Source of the DNA: Calcarisporiella thermophila CBS 279.70
Lineage: Eukaryota; Calcarisporiellomycota
Assembly: GCF_041956535.1 (NCBI RefSeq)
Contig: NW_027192214.1
Location: 468,480 to 502,777, forward strand
Direction of reading: 5' to 3'
Length of the DNA: 34,298 nucleotides
The notes below the pieces were generated by a model. It was not told the origin of the DNA, did not search any database, and saw nothing but the letters and a program-made list of their open reading frames with translations. The translations under genes were made by a program, and so were the position numbers. Numbering within the stretch: position 1 is the stretch's first letter; each line of letters opens with the position of its first letter. Below, one piece after another: positions 22,037 through 31,238 of the stretch.

Positions 22037-23041
22037 CTACAGGGCCGGCTTGCTGCCGAATTTTCCGCTCTCTACCCACTCTCGCACCCACGGCCACACT
22101 TTCTCCTGGACCGTCCTCATCTCGGCCGAGGTGATTTCGCCAAGCACATAGTCCGAGACCACGTTGAAGCTGCGATCGTCGGTAGACGCCGGGGGTCGAC
22201 CGATGCCGATACGAAGCCGGGTGAATTTCTAAGGGTGAGAGGTTAGAAAACCGAGCTAGAAGAGGAGAGAAAGAGTGGGTGAAGGGAGGGTGAAGAGGGG
22301 AGCTTACATCAGTTTTGAGAGAAGCAATGATAGATTTGACACCATTATGTCCACTTGATAAGCAAGTTCCAATTAGTCGCTTCTTGTTCCAACGCCCAAC
22401 AGTATTCTTCAAAAACTTACTTTGCACTTCCTCCCATCTTCACTCCAATTTTCCCTAGCTCTCTTTCCAAGTCGTCGTGCAGCACCACAACATCCTTTGT
22501 ATCGAATCCGAGCTCTTTTACTGTCATATGGTAGGATGAGTTGACAGCTCCCCACTGTAGAAAGCACAGGACCAAATGGATATTTACCAATCCGAGCGAC
22601 AGCCTTCCCGTTCTCATTCATATATAATCGCGGTTTAACGAGAGTGAAATTCACCAGCACTGGATCATTGGCTCTACTCTCCGAAATCGATACTCCCGAT
22701 GTCTCAGTTAACTTAGAGCTTTGCGAATTAACATCGCCTGCCGCCCTCAAATCAATTATATTTTGCTTCTTTTGTCTCTGCACTTGTTTCGATCCATTTT
22801 TATTGCTTTGAATCTGTACATAAGTGGATCCATTAGCAATGGCCGCTGGAAACCGTCGATCCATCTGCCATGTTGTGCCCAGACTTTCGGCTAGGTAATC
22901 GATCAAGGTCATTCCGATGCTGTGCCGAGTACGAGGCATTGACCAATTGCCTAGACCAACTAACTACATAACGGGATCCATTTTAATAAATCAGCCGGTC
23001 ATTGTTTCTAGTTTTATGTCTTAGCTTACCAAAATTCTCAT
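22037..23041 (-). CDS. PTH1: Peptidyl-tRNA hydrolase (bacterial Pth type), five exons
   Basis: Releases tRNA from peptidyl-tRNA that drops off the ribosome; in fungi the Pth-type enzyme is generally linked to mitochondria. Exons 23041-23030, 22963-22588, 22547-22421, 22353-22308 and 22228-22037 join to 250 aa. The first exon is only four codons (MRIL) and supplies the start of the LVGLGN strand. Active-site residues are present: Asn10 (GLGN), the catalytic His18 (TRHSIG), Asn120 (MNENG), Asp154 (LHDDLE) and Asn175 (GHNG), followed by FTRLRIGIGRP. Residues about 50-105 hold a hydrophilic insertion rich in Gln, Lys and Ser that the bacterial enzyme lacks. The third exon must begin after an unusual acceptor (GTGGGGAG), making intron 2 only 40 nt. 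No clear targeting peptide is seen. Confidence 0.88.
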
Positions 23042-24968
23042 TATAATGTGGAATAGGATATGTTCTAAATATGAAGAGTGAAAGAAATTACAAATACAAG
23101 TGATTTAACTAAAAAAAAACAAAATATTCTTAATTTACTAATCGAAACCCAAATTTCTAATCACTCCTCCCCGGAAAGAGCAGTCCAAAACGGTCACACT
23201 ATTCTGGAGAGAATTGTAGATAGTTAAAGAGCGGAATAAACTAGAAAGTTCGGTTTAAAGTGGGTTTTGATAACGCTGATGGCAAAGTTAGTCAGACCAT
23301 CAACGATGACGTACACCCATGGGAGGACTTTCTTCGACTTCGTTACCACGTCTCCAACCGAAAGTACCATTTTTCATTTGTATTGCGATTTGGATAGTGA
23401 AAAGGCATCAGAGTTGCCATCGTGAGAGCCCCGTTGGCATATCTGGATGTCAGGTGCGTAGGATCCGGTTCAACCCATTTTAGAATTCTGGCGTGCGTTC
23501 AATATAAGGCGCAAACAAAGAAGTCCATGTAACCGCCCGGGCCATCATATTAAAAACACTCTTTTGCAGCCGCACGAGGTTGACAAGTGCATTGCGCAAC
23601 GCTAACTTTAGACAAATAAAACATTCAAGAATATAATGCTTCAAAGGCACACACTTGATTCAAAATCCTTGCAGTGGAAAATGGTGCCATCTCAACTATC
23701 AGATTCAGTTCGGCTATTGAAAAGTGGTGTATAATAGCATGATTAAAGTATTATTGGAATAAAGAATATATGACCTAATCCATGGACAACCGGCTAAACC
23801 TCATAAGAGGAGAAAGCAATGCTTCCCTTTCTTCATCAAAGCCCACGTCGGACTTGTTTGAGGGAAGACGTGCTAAAAGTTGAATCTGCTTAAAGAGCAG
23901 ACTAGCTCGCCTACCATTGCGAATATTCTCACGAAAAACAAAGACCATGCCAGGACACTCAAGTTTAGGCTCTCCCCAACTCAGCCCTCTTTTTTGAGAG
24001 ATGGATGATGTTGTGTATTTCCAGATGGGCTTGTATTACTTCGTAGCTCAATCCCGGTTTCTCGCGCGACATTAAAATCATATGGGTAAATGAAGAATGG
24101 TATAATCCGCACCTTCTTTGTCTTTGCGCCATGGAACCGTGTGAATTCACACACTATCTATCGGGGGTTCATTCTTTCATCTTTCCAACACGAGCACGTC
24201 TTCATTCTACAAGCCAGGACCCAGCATATCATGCCCATTGCCAGTCGTCATCCAACGGTCAGACTTGGCTCACTTTGCCTAACTTTCATCCTAGCTATGA
24301 CGTAGGAAAGGGGGCAACTTTCATTTCTGTAAATAAAACAGTGGCTGCCACTTGTTTCATCTCCCCATGGAGCCAATGCCACTTGTATCCTCTCCAAGTA
24401 ATTTAATCCGTAAAAATAGCCTGCGATGCAATCTCAACCCGAAATCTAGGCAGCGGAACCTTGGCGGTCGGACTGAGATTCAAGAATGCGACTTTGGCAT
24501 GCTCAGCGGCAATATAATTTAATCCACACGGACGTTCTCAGTTGCCTGCGCTGTTTGCTGAAGGCCACCGAGCCCCATTCTTGCCGATCTCGCCTCCGGC
24601 TTTACTTGACGCAACTCTATATGCTTTTAGGGCAAGCTTTTGTGTCACGGCCGCCCTTTAGGATTACAAGCCTCAAGTGGATTGGCCAATAAAACGCTGC
24701 TTAAGCTATCACTAGCCACGGACGGGACGGTGCTTCGGCCGCAAGCGGTGAAATGTGAAATTATTAGGGTTCATCAGGAAAACGTCTTCTTACAACCACT
24801 TATGCGGTGCCACTCCGGAAGCGCCCGAGAAAGGAATATAAAGTCAAGGGCCTAGTAATGCTGCCCTGCGAAGGAGCAAAAAAAAAAATTCCTCCGCCCT
24901 ACCAGAGAATCCTACTCAGCCATCCCACTCACACGACCCTTGCTCGGCCATACATACCTCATCCAACA
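23042..24968. other. Intergenic region between peptidyl-tRNA hydrolase and small coiled-coil ORF
   Basis: About 1.9 kb without a supportable gene. On the minus strand, 23224-23530 has two overlapping open stretches with protein-like composition, possibly a decayed gene (see findings). The rest shows only short chance ORFs. Confidence 0.45.
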
Positions 24969-25370
24969 ATGTCTCTCCCAGGGGGTTCTCGAGGCTTCAA
25001 CCACAAAAGGCAGATGCGCGCAACTGTAGGGCTTCGCGTTTCCTTTCGTCACCATCCCTCCCGGCCTACTCCACTCCAACGGCGCCGAAGGCAGCGACAA
25101 CAGGCGGGCCTGGACTCCCGCGGCTCCTTAACGATGAGCAGCCCGGCAGGCAGCCGCCGCTCCACCCTCTCCAGCATTGCGGAAGACATTGAACAGTTGG
25201 GGGAGTGCCTGGAGGAGGTGGAGACCATGTTCGAGCGGCTGGAGGCCATGGCCAGCGACGCGGACCCCTTCTTAGAGGTGCGGCTGACCCCGGCAGGGAT
25301 GTTTCAAGCAACTGCGTTGTTAGCAGAGATAAGTGGATACCCCATCAATATATCCGAATTCGAATTATGA
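24969..25370 (+). CDS. Small hypothetical protein with C-terminal coiled coil
   Basis: 133 codons from the ATG at 24969 (in CAACAATG context) to a TGA. Residues 1-55 are very basic and low-complexity, including RRRRQRQQ. Residues from about 57 begin MSSPAGSRRSTLSS, followed by a heptad-like acidic helix (EDIEQLGECLEEVETMFERL) and a conserved-looking tail ending GYPINISEFEL. The second ATG at 25134 could be the real start, giving 78 aa, or the basic part could contain an intron. I do not recognise the family. The coiled coil suggests a subunit of a protein complex, which is inference. A TATAAA lies about 130 nt upstream. Confidence 0.5.
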   Translation: MSLPGGSRGFNHKRQMRATVGLRVSFRHHPSRPTPLQRRRRQRQQAGLDSRGSLTMSSPAGSRRSTLSSIAEDIEQLGECLEEVETMFERLEAMASDADPFLEVRLTPAGMFQATALLAEISGYPINISEFEL

Positions 25371-26217
25371 GTCACGAGCTTGTTCCGTTGGACACGGCCG
25401 TTGCTGCTACCATTTCTGTTGTTGATATAGAACCTGATACCACGATTATCATCGCCTTTGACATTTCACTCCTCGCTTTTGAGCCTTTGTATATTTTTGT
25501 TTCTCTTTAAGTACATACATATGCCCTCCATTTTGCTTTTGTTCAACTACCAACTATAATTTTTCTGTGGTCTCCTTCCAAATGTTTAAACTCCTATTTG
25601 CTCTGCTCCGTGGCTCCGCACTATCAGTTCAGTATTGACCAATATATATATAAAACACAAGCCCGCCTTTCGAATACGTCCATAGTTAGCTGCACCGGGT
25701 CGAGTTGGTTACCAAATCATGCAGTACTTTTGCCGATTCTACTCCACCAAAACAGTGGAAATGGATTAGAATGGCATGAATTCTTTCTCCGGAGCCGCGG
25801 GTGTGAAATTGGATGAGAGTTATTCTAGAATAAAGGTTAATTTTCATCATCTTGTAATTTTAGCACTCGTTTTTATGACTTTATAGTTAGCGTTGTTTTT
25901 GCATTGCTCAACAAAGCCATCAAGCCCAGTGATTGCACCCAAAAATGCCCCCAGTCCTCTGTTTCATACCGTCTCGCGGCCATTTTTGTGTTTTTAGGGC
26001 ATTGTTCATGCTTGCTTGGATAATAGAGGGATTTAGTTAGGAGTAAGCCTGAATAAAGTTTGCAGATAAACTAGGTGGGCTTCGAAAAAGTTACTCGACT
26101 TTCATTATGATGCTATAAAAATAAAAAGTAATTATTTAAAAAAAAAGGTGTATAATCTTTTATATCATCTTTTTAGGGAGAAGAGGGGAAAAAAAAATGC
26201 CATCATGGTTTTCATTT
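25371..26217. other. Intergenic region before CCT6
   Basis: About 850 nt of AT-rich sequence that holds the 3' flank of the small ORF and of the convergent CCT6 gene. Nothing coding or structural is supportable. Confidence 0.5.
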
Positions 26218-28271
26218 TTAGTTGCCAGGCTCGTTGTTTCCTTTCAAACTGCTCCGGCCAGCTCGCATCATTTCGTCAACTAGCAAGAGATTGCTCGCAA
26301 TAACTGTACTTGAGTGGAGCATATGGCGGATAACCCGATAGTTGTCAAAGATCCCCTCCATGACGGGATCAAGTGTTTCACCGGTCGTCAAGTCCACCCC
26401 CACAACGTGGCCCGCAGCCGTTTCCTCTTGTAGTGCGACCACGACATCTTGTGCGTCAAATCCTCCGTTGAGTGCCAGGGTCTTGGGGATCACGAGTAGG
26501 GCATCTGCGAATGCCGTCACTCCCATCTTTGCACGTCCCTTCACGCTAGACAAGGCCTCCTTCTGCAGGTATTGTGAGCACGCCACTTGGAATGCACCGG
26601 CACCCGGGACCACGTGGCCATCCTCGATCGCGTTCTTCACGGCACGCAACCCATCGCGCACGGCGTCGTTGGTCTGTGTAAGGGTGTGTGCGTTCGGTCC
26701 TTTGATCAAAAGAGTGACCGACTTGGGGTCACGGACCTCCTCTACGAATGTGTACTTGTCCTCTCCGAGGGTATGTTCATAGACGAGGCCAGCATATCCC
26801 AATACCTCAGGGCTGAGGTCATCAACCGAATTCTGTGCAATGCCACCGCAAACGAGCTGCAGCCTATAGTGGAAACGTGTCGCCACCGAAAGAATTGAGG
26901 GGGAGGGGGTATAAAAAATAATTTCAAGCACTGAGTATTTACCGCTCCATGTTTCGCCTCTTGGCGCGTCGCAACGCGAGAATATTATTCTTGGCCAGAA
27001 TGTCCAACGAGAGCGGGTCAATTCCTTTCTGGTTGATAATGACGAAGCCTTTCTTGCTGTCGTTTCCGCATACCGACTTCTTGAACTCCACGATCTTACG
27101 CACCTTCTCGTCTACAAATTTGCGCTCAGACTCAACAAGCTTCTCGCGTTGTTCAGCGGTGCTATAGAAGAAGCCGGAGTTGATTTCACTGCAAGAGAGA
27201 GAGAGGTGGAATCGATTGTATTAGTGTGTGTTTGACAATGGATAAGGCACAAGCCTCCCCCCCCTGCTCTCTATACCTTTTCTCGTATTCCAAAGAAACA
27301 TTTAGTGTCAGGATATATGCATTCTCTACCCGCTTAGGCATATCGGGGTGTCTTGCGCCATGATCCAAAACGAGACCACGCACCAAACGGCTCTCAGTGT
27401 CACTACGGTGCTGCATCTTCATAATTTCCACCATGTGCAAGTCAATAGGCTCCCCTTCACGCTGAATACTGAGTACGGCATCCACCACAGCTTCCGTCAA
27501 GGTATCAGCCAGATCACGATGCACCTTCGTCCTCAAGGCCGTCCGTGCAACGGAGACAAGTAGCTCACGGTCAGCTTCGCGCGCAACCCGGAATTTCTCC
27601 AGGAATTGCAATGCCTCTTTTTTTGCAAGATCGAAACCTTCCGTAATGACGCGTGGGTGCAATCCCTCTGAGATGTAGCGCTCGGCCTGTTTGAGCAATT
27701 CACCAACGAGAAGTACAACGGAAGTGGTGCCATCACCAGTGACCTCATCTTGTGCAGTTGCTGCACGAGCAATCATGGCCGCTGTGGGATTTTGGATTTG
27801 CTATAGTACAAAGCAGACGGGTTAGGATTGCTCGTGGAAAGCAATAAATGAGAAATGCCGCGCTACCATTTCACTCAAAAGCACTTTTCCATCTTTTGTT
27901 AATTTAATACTTCCTGAACCGTCGACAAGCCTACATACAACCATCAGGTTGATCACTTTTCAGTATATTATCTGAATAAGATAAAAAAGCATTCGCGGCG
28001 GATGTCTTACATTTTAATGGTTCCTCTCGGCCCGAGATTGCTCTTTAGCACATCCTGTAGACCGATCGCGGCATTAATGTTGAGCTGCAGAGCCTGACCT
28101 CGGCGTGCAACCTCAGAGTTGGGGTTAATGAGCTTGATGGCTGCAGATGACCTAAATTTGCATCGATTGGAAATGGGAGAGATTAGGCGATCAGAGCAAA
28201 AAGAAGTAATCGGAGGAAGCGAAACAAATTTGATAAACAGCAGGTGTAGCAGAGGAGAAACCCACTTACAT
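26218..28271 (-). CDS. CCT6: T-complex protein 1 subunit zeta (CCT6), start codon split by an intron
   Basis: Subunit of the cytosolic TRiC/CCT chaperonin that folds actin, tubulin and other proteins with ATP. Six coding exons: 28271-28270, 28151-28011, 27930-27867, 27800-27277, 27188-26943 and 26863-26218; total 540 aa, the normal length. Exon 1 gives only the A and T of the ATG; the G is the first base of exon 2 (AT/GTAAGT...TTTAG/G), and the protein then reads [11 protein letters not shown], matching the family N-terminus. Chaperonin signatures are [14 protein letters not shown], the ATPase motif [27 protein letters not shown] and [11 protein letters not shown]6-type features are [23 protein letters not shown] and [10 protein letters not shown]. 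The end reads [16 protein letters not shown]. The other introns are 66-88 nt. Confidence 0.93.
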
Positions 28272-28846
28272 TATACAGAGTGTATTGTAGTTGGAAAATG
28301 AATGCCGATTTGAACACTCCTCTTTAAAATCGCTTCTTAGGAGCTCGTAAAAATAATCAAAACAAGGCCTCGCGTCGTTGTTTTTCTCGATACTAAGCCA
28401 CCCATAATGGAACTCGCAAGAAATTAGATATTTTAGTAGGTTGAAGTGGAAAAAGAAAATAAAATTGGCGAGCTGAAAATGAAAAATGCGCTGACAAGTG
28501 GGTTGACTCTTGCTAAAATATAAATAGGTCTTAAGGCCTATAAGCATATGATGCTTGAATAAAGAGAAATGTTTGAGCCTTGCGCCTGTAGTATTAACAA
28601 ATTTGGGGCGCATCTACTCCACCGTGGATGTCACGGAAGCAAAAAGAATCTAGGCTGGATAATTATTAATTAAATAACTTATTTCAGAGTAGAAGGAGCG
28701 AGTGCTATGAAGCATAAAATACTGAAAGCGAATGCGGTCGAATATTTTATATAAGGATTTATGGGTTGCCGAAAAAATATAAAACAAGATAAAACGCGAG
28801 AAAAATAAAAACAGTTTTTCAGATTGAACACATACGAAGGCAGCGA
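28272..28846. other. Intergenic region between CCT6 and the Mim2-like gene
   Basis: About 575 nt of AT-rich sequence holding the CCT6 promoter and leader and the 3' flank of the next minus-strand gene. From here to the right edge the DNA is visibly more AT-rich. A 115-codon ORF at 28266-28613 runs into the CCT6 leader and is rejected. Confidence 0.5.
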
Positions 28847-29181
28847 TTAGACAGATATCCGCTTGGGGGAAGAATACCAGTAGTCAAGCCATTTCGCCCA
28901 AGCTACTCATCAAAAAGTCAAATCAGAGATGAATGTTCGAATCCATTCCATACAAAGCAGTGGATGACAATCTTATACTAACCCCAGAATGAAAATTTTC
29001 GCCCTAACCACTTGCCGGCAAATGGGAAAACAACCATGGTAAAGATGATGCGTATTTGCTCTTTGTTTTCCTCCCATTCCCGTTGGAGATTCCATTCCTC
29101 CTCGTCGGATTCATTAGAGTCGTAGCTGAGTTCGGAAGAAAGATCGTCTTTATCTTCTGGTAAGTAGTCTGGCTCTGGCAT
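28847..29181 (-). CDS. Small single-pass membrane protein, Mim2-like
   Basis: Exons 29181-28983 and 28902-28847 join through an 80-nt intron (GTTAGT...AGTAG) to 84 aa. Residues 1-37 are strongly acidic (SDEEEWNLQ), then a Trp/Glu helix, one hydrophobic segment (IIFTMVVFPFAG), and a basic-aromatic end: KWLGRKFSFW joined by the splice to AWAKWLDYW. The arrangement acidic N-terminus, single helix, GxxLGRK, then W-rich tail fits my memory of Mim2, a partner of Mim1 in inserting helical proteins into the mitochondrial outer membrane. Without the 56-nt second exon the protein would stop at once after FWG, so that exon is needed for the family match. The family call is tentative; the splice model is better supported. 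Confidence 0.55.
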
Positions 29182-29456
29182 CTTGCTCAGTATATGGCCA
29201 CAATTGGAGTCTTAGAATAACCAATATCAATTCCAAGAGAGGCGGCAAAGTAGTAGTGACGTCGTTTTGGACTTTAGAAATTGAGGATTTCTATATGAAG
29301 GGTTGAGTATTGCAAAAAGAAAACGTACAAATGGGGACAAAATTGGCACCATGTTTTACTATTTTGTAATTTCTTGAAAATATCTCCTTAGTGAATGAAG
29401 AAATATACGAGCACCTCAACCACAATAAAAATGTGGATCTGCTCTTGTTGTTGATT

Positions 29457-29487
29457 CACTTGCTACCCTGGTTATGTATGGTCTTTA
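29457..29487 (+). repeat. Left terminal inverted repeat, Tc1 copy 1
   Basis: CACTTGCTACCCTGG followed by TTATGTATG pairs with 30781-30811 in reverse, differing at a few positions. The same sequence begins copy 2 at 31237. Confidence 0.8.
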
Positions 29488-29582
29488 CAAAATTCAAGGC
29501 TTTTTAAATCAGATCCTTAGGAAAACTTGCTTTTGCAAATTTTTGGTTGACATATTTGTTACCTTTATTCTTAAGAATTCTT

Positions 29583-30608
29583 TTAATACTTAGTATATCC
29601 TCCCTTAGCTTTATAAACTGCACGGATCCTCCTCGGCATACTTTCGTAGAGCTTGTCGATATATGACTGATCCATGTGCTCCCATGTGTATTCAATTCGA
29701 TTCCATAGTTCTTCCTTATCTCTTGGCCTTGTCGGATATGCTTGAAGTTTTCTCTTAAAGATACTCCACATATTCTCTATTGGATTTAAATCTGGTGACT
29801 GAGCAGGCCATTCCAAAACTTTTATTCCATGTTTTCGCAACCAAGCTTGGGTTGACCTTGCGGTGTGAGGAGGAGCGTTATCATGTTGAAAGATGATCTC
29901 TTCTTTGTTGAGCCCATACCAATCGAGAGTTCCAAGGAAATCTTCCGCCAAAATTTTGCGGTACAACTTAGCATTCACTCCACCATCGATACGACAAAGA
30001 TGCCCAACTCCTTGCGAAGTTATGCAGCTCCACTCGGTGATGGGGTCTTTTCCATACTTCATCGTTGGAATGATATTACATTCACGCAGAGGCCGTCCCT
30101 CTTTTACATAGGTGTAATGCTTTCCAGTAGTCTGTATTAAAGGAATGACAGTCTCATCGGAGAAGATTATCTTTCGAAATTTTTCAGAATTCCCTCTTAT
30201 AAGTTGTGCTGCAAACTTGTAACGGGCCAAAAAATGTCGTGGCATCAACAGCGGCTTCCTAGGGACCGATCGAGGCTTCACTTTGGATCGTTTAAGCGCT
30301 CTCTTAATGGTTTTGGTAGACGCATCCTTATTAAGCTCTTCCTTGACAATTTGCTGCACGTCAACTAGCTTAGAACATTTTCCTATCGATACTTGCTTGT
30401 CTATGAATCTCTCTTCTGCTTCGGTTAGAATACGTGGGCGACCAGCTTTCGGAGTAATAGGAGGGTATTGAGGCGTGCTCCACTTTTTTATAATTTTTCT
30501 GGCAGTTTCATGGCTAATACCCAAACGAGCCCCAATCTTGCGTGAGGACTCCCCTTGCCTTGAAAGTCCAAGGACTCGTTCACAAATCTTCTTAGGGATT
30601 GGCCTCAT
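29583..30608 (-). CDS. Tc1-type transposase (D34E), intact
   Basis: A 341-aa DDE transposase for cut-and-paste movement of its own element. The N-terminal part holds two helix-turn-helix segments (about 7-43 and 66-108) joined by a GRPR motif (56-60), which bind the terminal repeats. The catalytic triad is complete: Asp151 (IFSDETV), Asp243 (QHDNAPPHTA) and Glu278 (DLNPIENMW). Thirty-four residues separate the last two, the Tc1 D34E signature. The ATG at 30608 starts MRPIPKKICERVLGLSRQG, as usual for the family. It has no introns and no stops, so it could be active. The neighbouring copy is nearly identical but broken. Confidence 0.93.
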   Translation of the reverse strand: MRPIPKKICERVLGLSRQGESSRKIGARLGISHETARKIIKKWSTPQYPPITPKAGRPRILTEAEERFIDKQVSIGKCSKLVDVQQIVKEELNKDASTKTIKRALKRSKVKPRSVPRKPLLMPRHFLARYKFAAQLIRGNSEKFRKIIFSDETVIPLIQTTGKHYTYVKEGRPLRECNIIPTMKYGKDPITEWSCITSQGVGHLCRIDGGVNAKLYRKILAEDFLGTLDWYGLNKEEIIFQHDNAPPHTARSTQAWLRKHGIKVLEWPAQSPDLNPIENMWSIFKRKLQAYPTRPRDKEELWNRIEYTWEHMDQSYIDKLYESMPRRIRAVYKAKGGYTKY

Positions 30609-30780
30609 AGCTTTGTGATATAGTCAGAAAATAAAAGTAGCCCAAATGCCATAAAAAAATATCTAGACGGAACGTCGGATTGAATATAAAAAAAAACTGT
30701 AACATTTTGGGGTACATTTATTTAAGAAACAAAATTCCCATTAAATCCCGAGAGCACTTTGCAAATACACCAGAATTTTA

Positions 30781-30811
30781 CTAAATGCATATATAACCAG
30801 GATAGCGAGTG
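30781..30811 (-). repeat. Right terminal inverted repeat, Tc1 copy 1
   Basis: Read in reverse it begins CACTCGCTATCCTGG and TTATATATG, matching the left end with few differences. The equivalent in copy 2 is at about 32566-32596. Confidence 0.8.
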
Positions 30812-31086
30812 AATCAATAAAAAGTAAATCTTCACAACTATTTTAGGATTGAGACGCTTATATATTGCTTCATTCTTTCAGTAGATAATCGCAAATGATT
30901 AAAGATTTTTAAAACATGTTGACAATTTTGTCCAGCTTTGTATATTGTAAAGTAGGGAGTGAAGAGAAAACTTCAAAAAAAGCACATATTAGAAAACTAA
31001 AAAAAAAAAAATTTTCTGAATAAAACAAGAAAACAATAATTTTGATTTAAAATACAAAGCAATGATGACTTCATTTTTACTCCTGA

Positions 31087-31106
31087 NNNNNNNNNNNNNN
31101 NNNNNN
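31087..31106. other. Assembly gap (20 N)
   Basis: Twenty consecutive N between two repeat-rich stretches. The true length and content are unknown, so linkage across it (transposon copy 1 versus copy 2 and the ABC gene) depends on the scaffolder. Confidence 0.99.
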
Positions 31107-31108
31107 GT

Positions 31109-31136
31109 TATGTCTGATCAAACTTGGAAACTCCCA
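31109..31136 (+). repeat. Copy R2 of the short dispersed repeat
   Basis: Twenty-eight nt beginning TATGTCTGATCAAACTTGG, differing at one position from 31211-31238 and at a few from 23-50. It starts two bases after the gap. Read from its ATG at 31110 it encodes MSDQTWKLPYLFLRKC and then stops. Confidence 0.65.
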
Positions 31137-31199
31137 TATTTATTTTTGAGGAAATGTTAATACTGTTGCAGAGAGTTCTGAAACCATGATTCTTCAAAA

Positions 31200-31238
31200 T
31201 CTAAATGCGGTATGTCTGATCAAGCTTGGAAACTCCCA
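31200..31238 (+). repeat. Copy R3 of the short dispersed repeat
   Basis: Thirty-nine nt matching the window's first 50 bases at about 34 of 39 positions, including the TCTAAAT lead. It runs directly into the left end of Tc1 copy 2, which begins at 31237. Its frame reads MSDQAWKLP. Confidence 0.65.

Larger units (their letters stand above)
29451..30817 (-). mobile_element. Tc1/mariner-type transposon, copy 1 (intact)
   Basis: A 1.37 kb element with imperfect terminal inverted repeats. Left end TTGATTCACTTGCTACCCTG (29451-29470); the right end, read in reverse, is TTGATTCACTCGCTATCCTG (30817-30798). The similarity continues inward for about 40 nt. It carries one uninterrupted minus-strand transposase gene. 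A TA follows the right end (30818-30819), but the left flank reads TG, so the expected TA target duplication is imperfect. Confidence 0.85.
29457..30942 (+). repeat. Direct 1.49 kb duplication, unit A
   Basis: This whole block, the Tc1 element plus 131 nt beyond its right inverted repeat, recurs in the same orientation at 31237-32727 with few substitutions. The match starts exactly at CACTTGCTACCC and ends at CCAGCTTTGTA. Confidence 0.85.
30818..31236. other. AT-rich inter-transposon region with assembly gap
   Basis: Contains the 131-nt shared flank (to 30942), about 140 nt of unique A-rich sequence, a 20-N gap, and two copies of the short MSDQ-type repeat. No gene is seen. Confidence 0.7.

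Noticed and set aside
24969-25370. Identity as the kinetochore protein Dam1
   Set aside because: A weak helix resemblance only; the diagnostic FASFLYG-type motif that should follow is absent.
26342-26782. 146-codon plus-strand ORF
   Set aside because: Exact antisense shadow of the last CCT6 exon, which has clear chaperonin motifs in its own frame.
28266-28613. 115-codon minus-strand ORF ending at the CCT6 leader
   Set aside because: Phe/Leu/His-rich with no features, and it ends in the unspliced ATG-TAA of CCT6; probably leader and promoter sequence.
28931-28947. tRNA T-arm-like sequence (GTTCGAATCC)
   Set aside because: Lies within the proposed Mim2-like intron; the loop is too long and I found no matching acceptor, D or anticodon arms.
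29443-29452. Left TA target-site duplication of Tc1 copy 1
   Set aside because: The base pair at the expected place is TG, so a proper TA duplication is seen only on the right.
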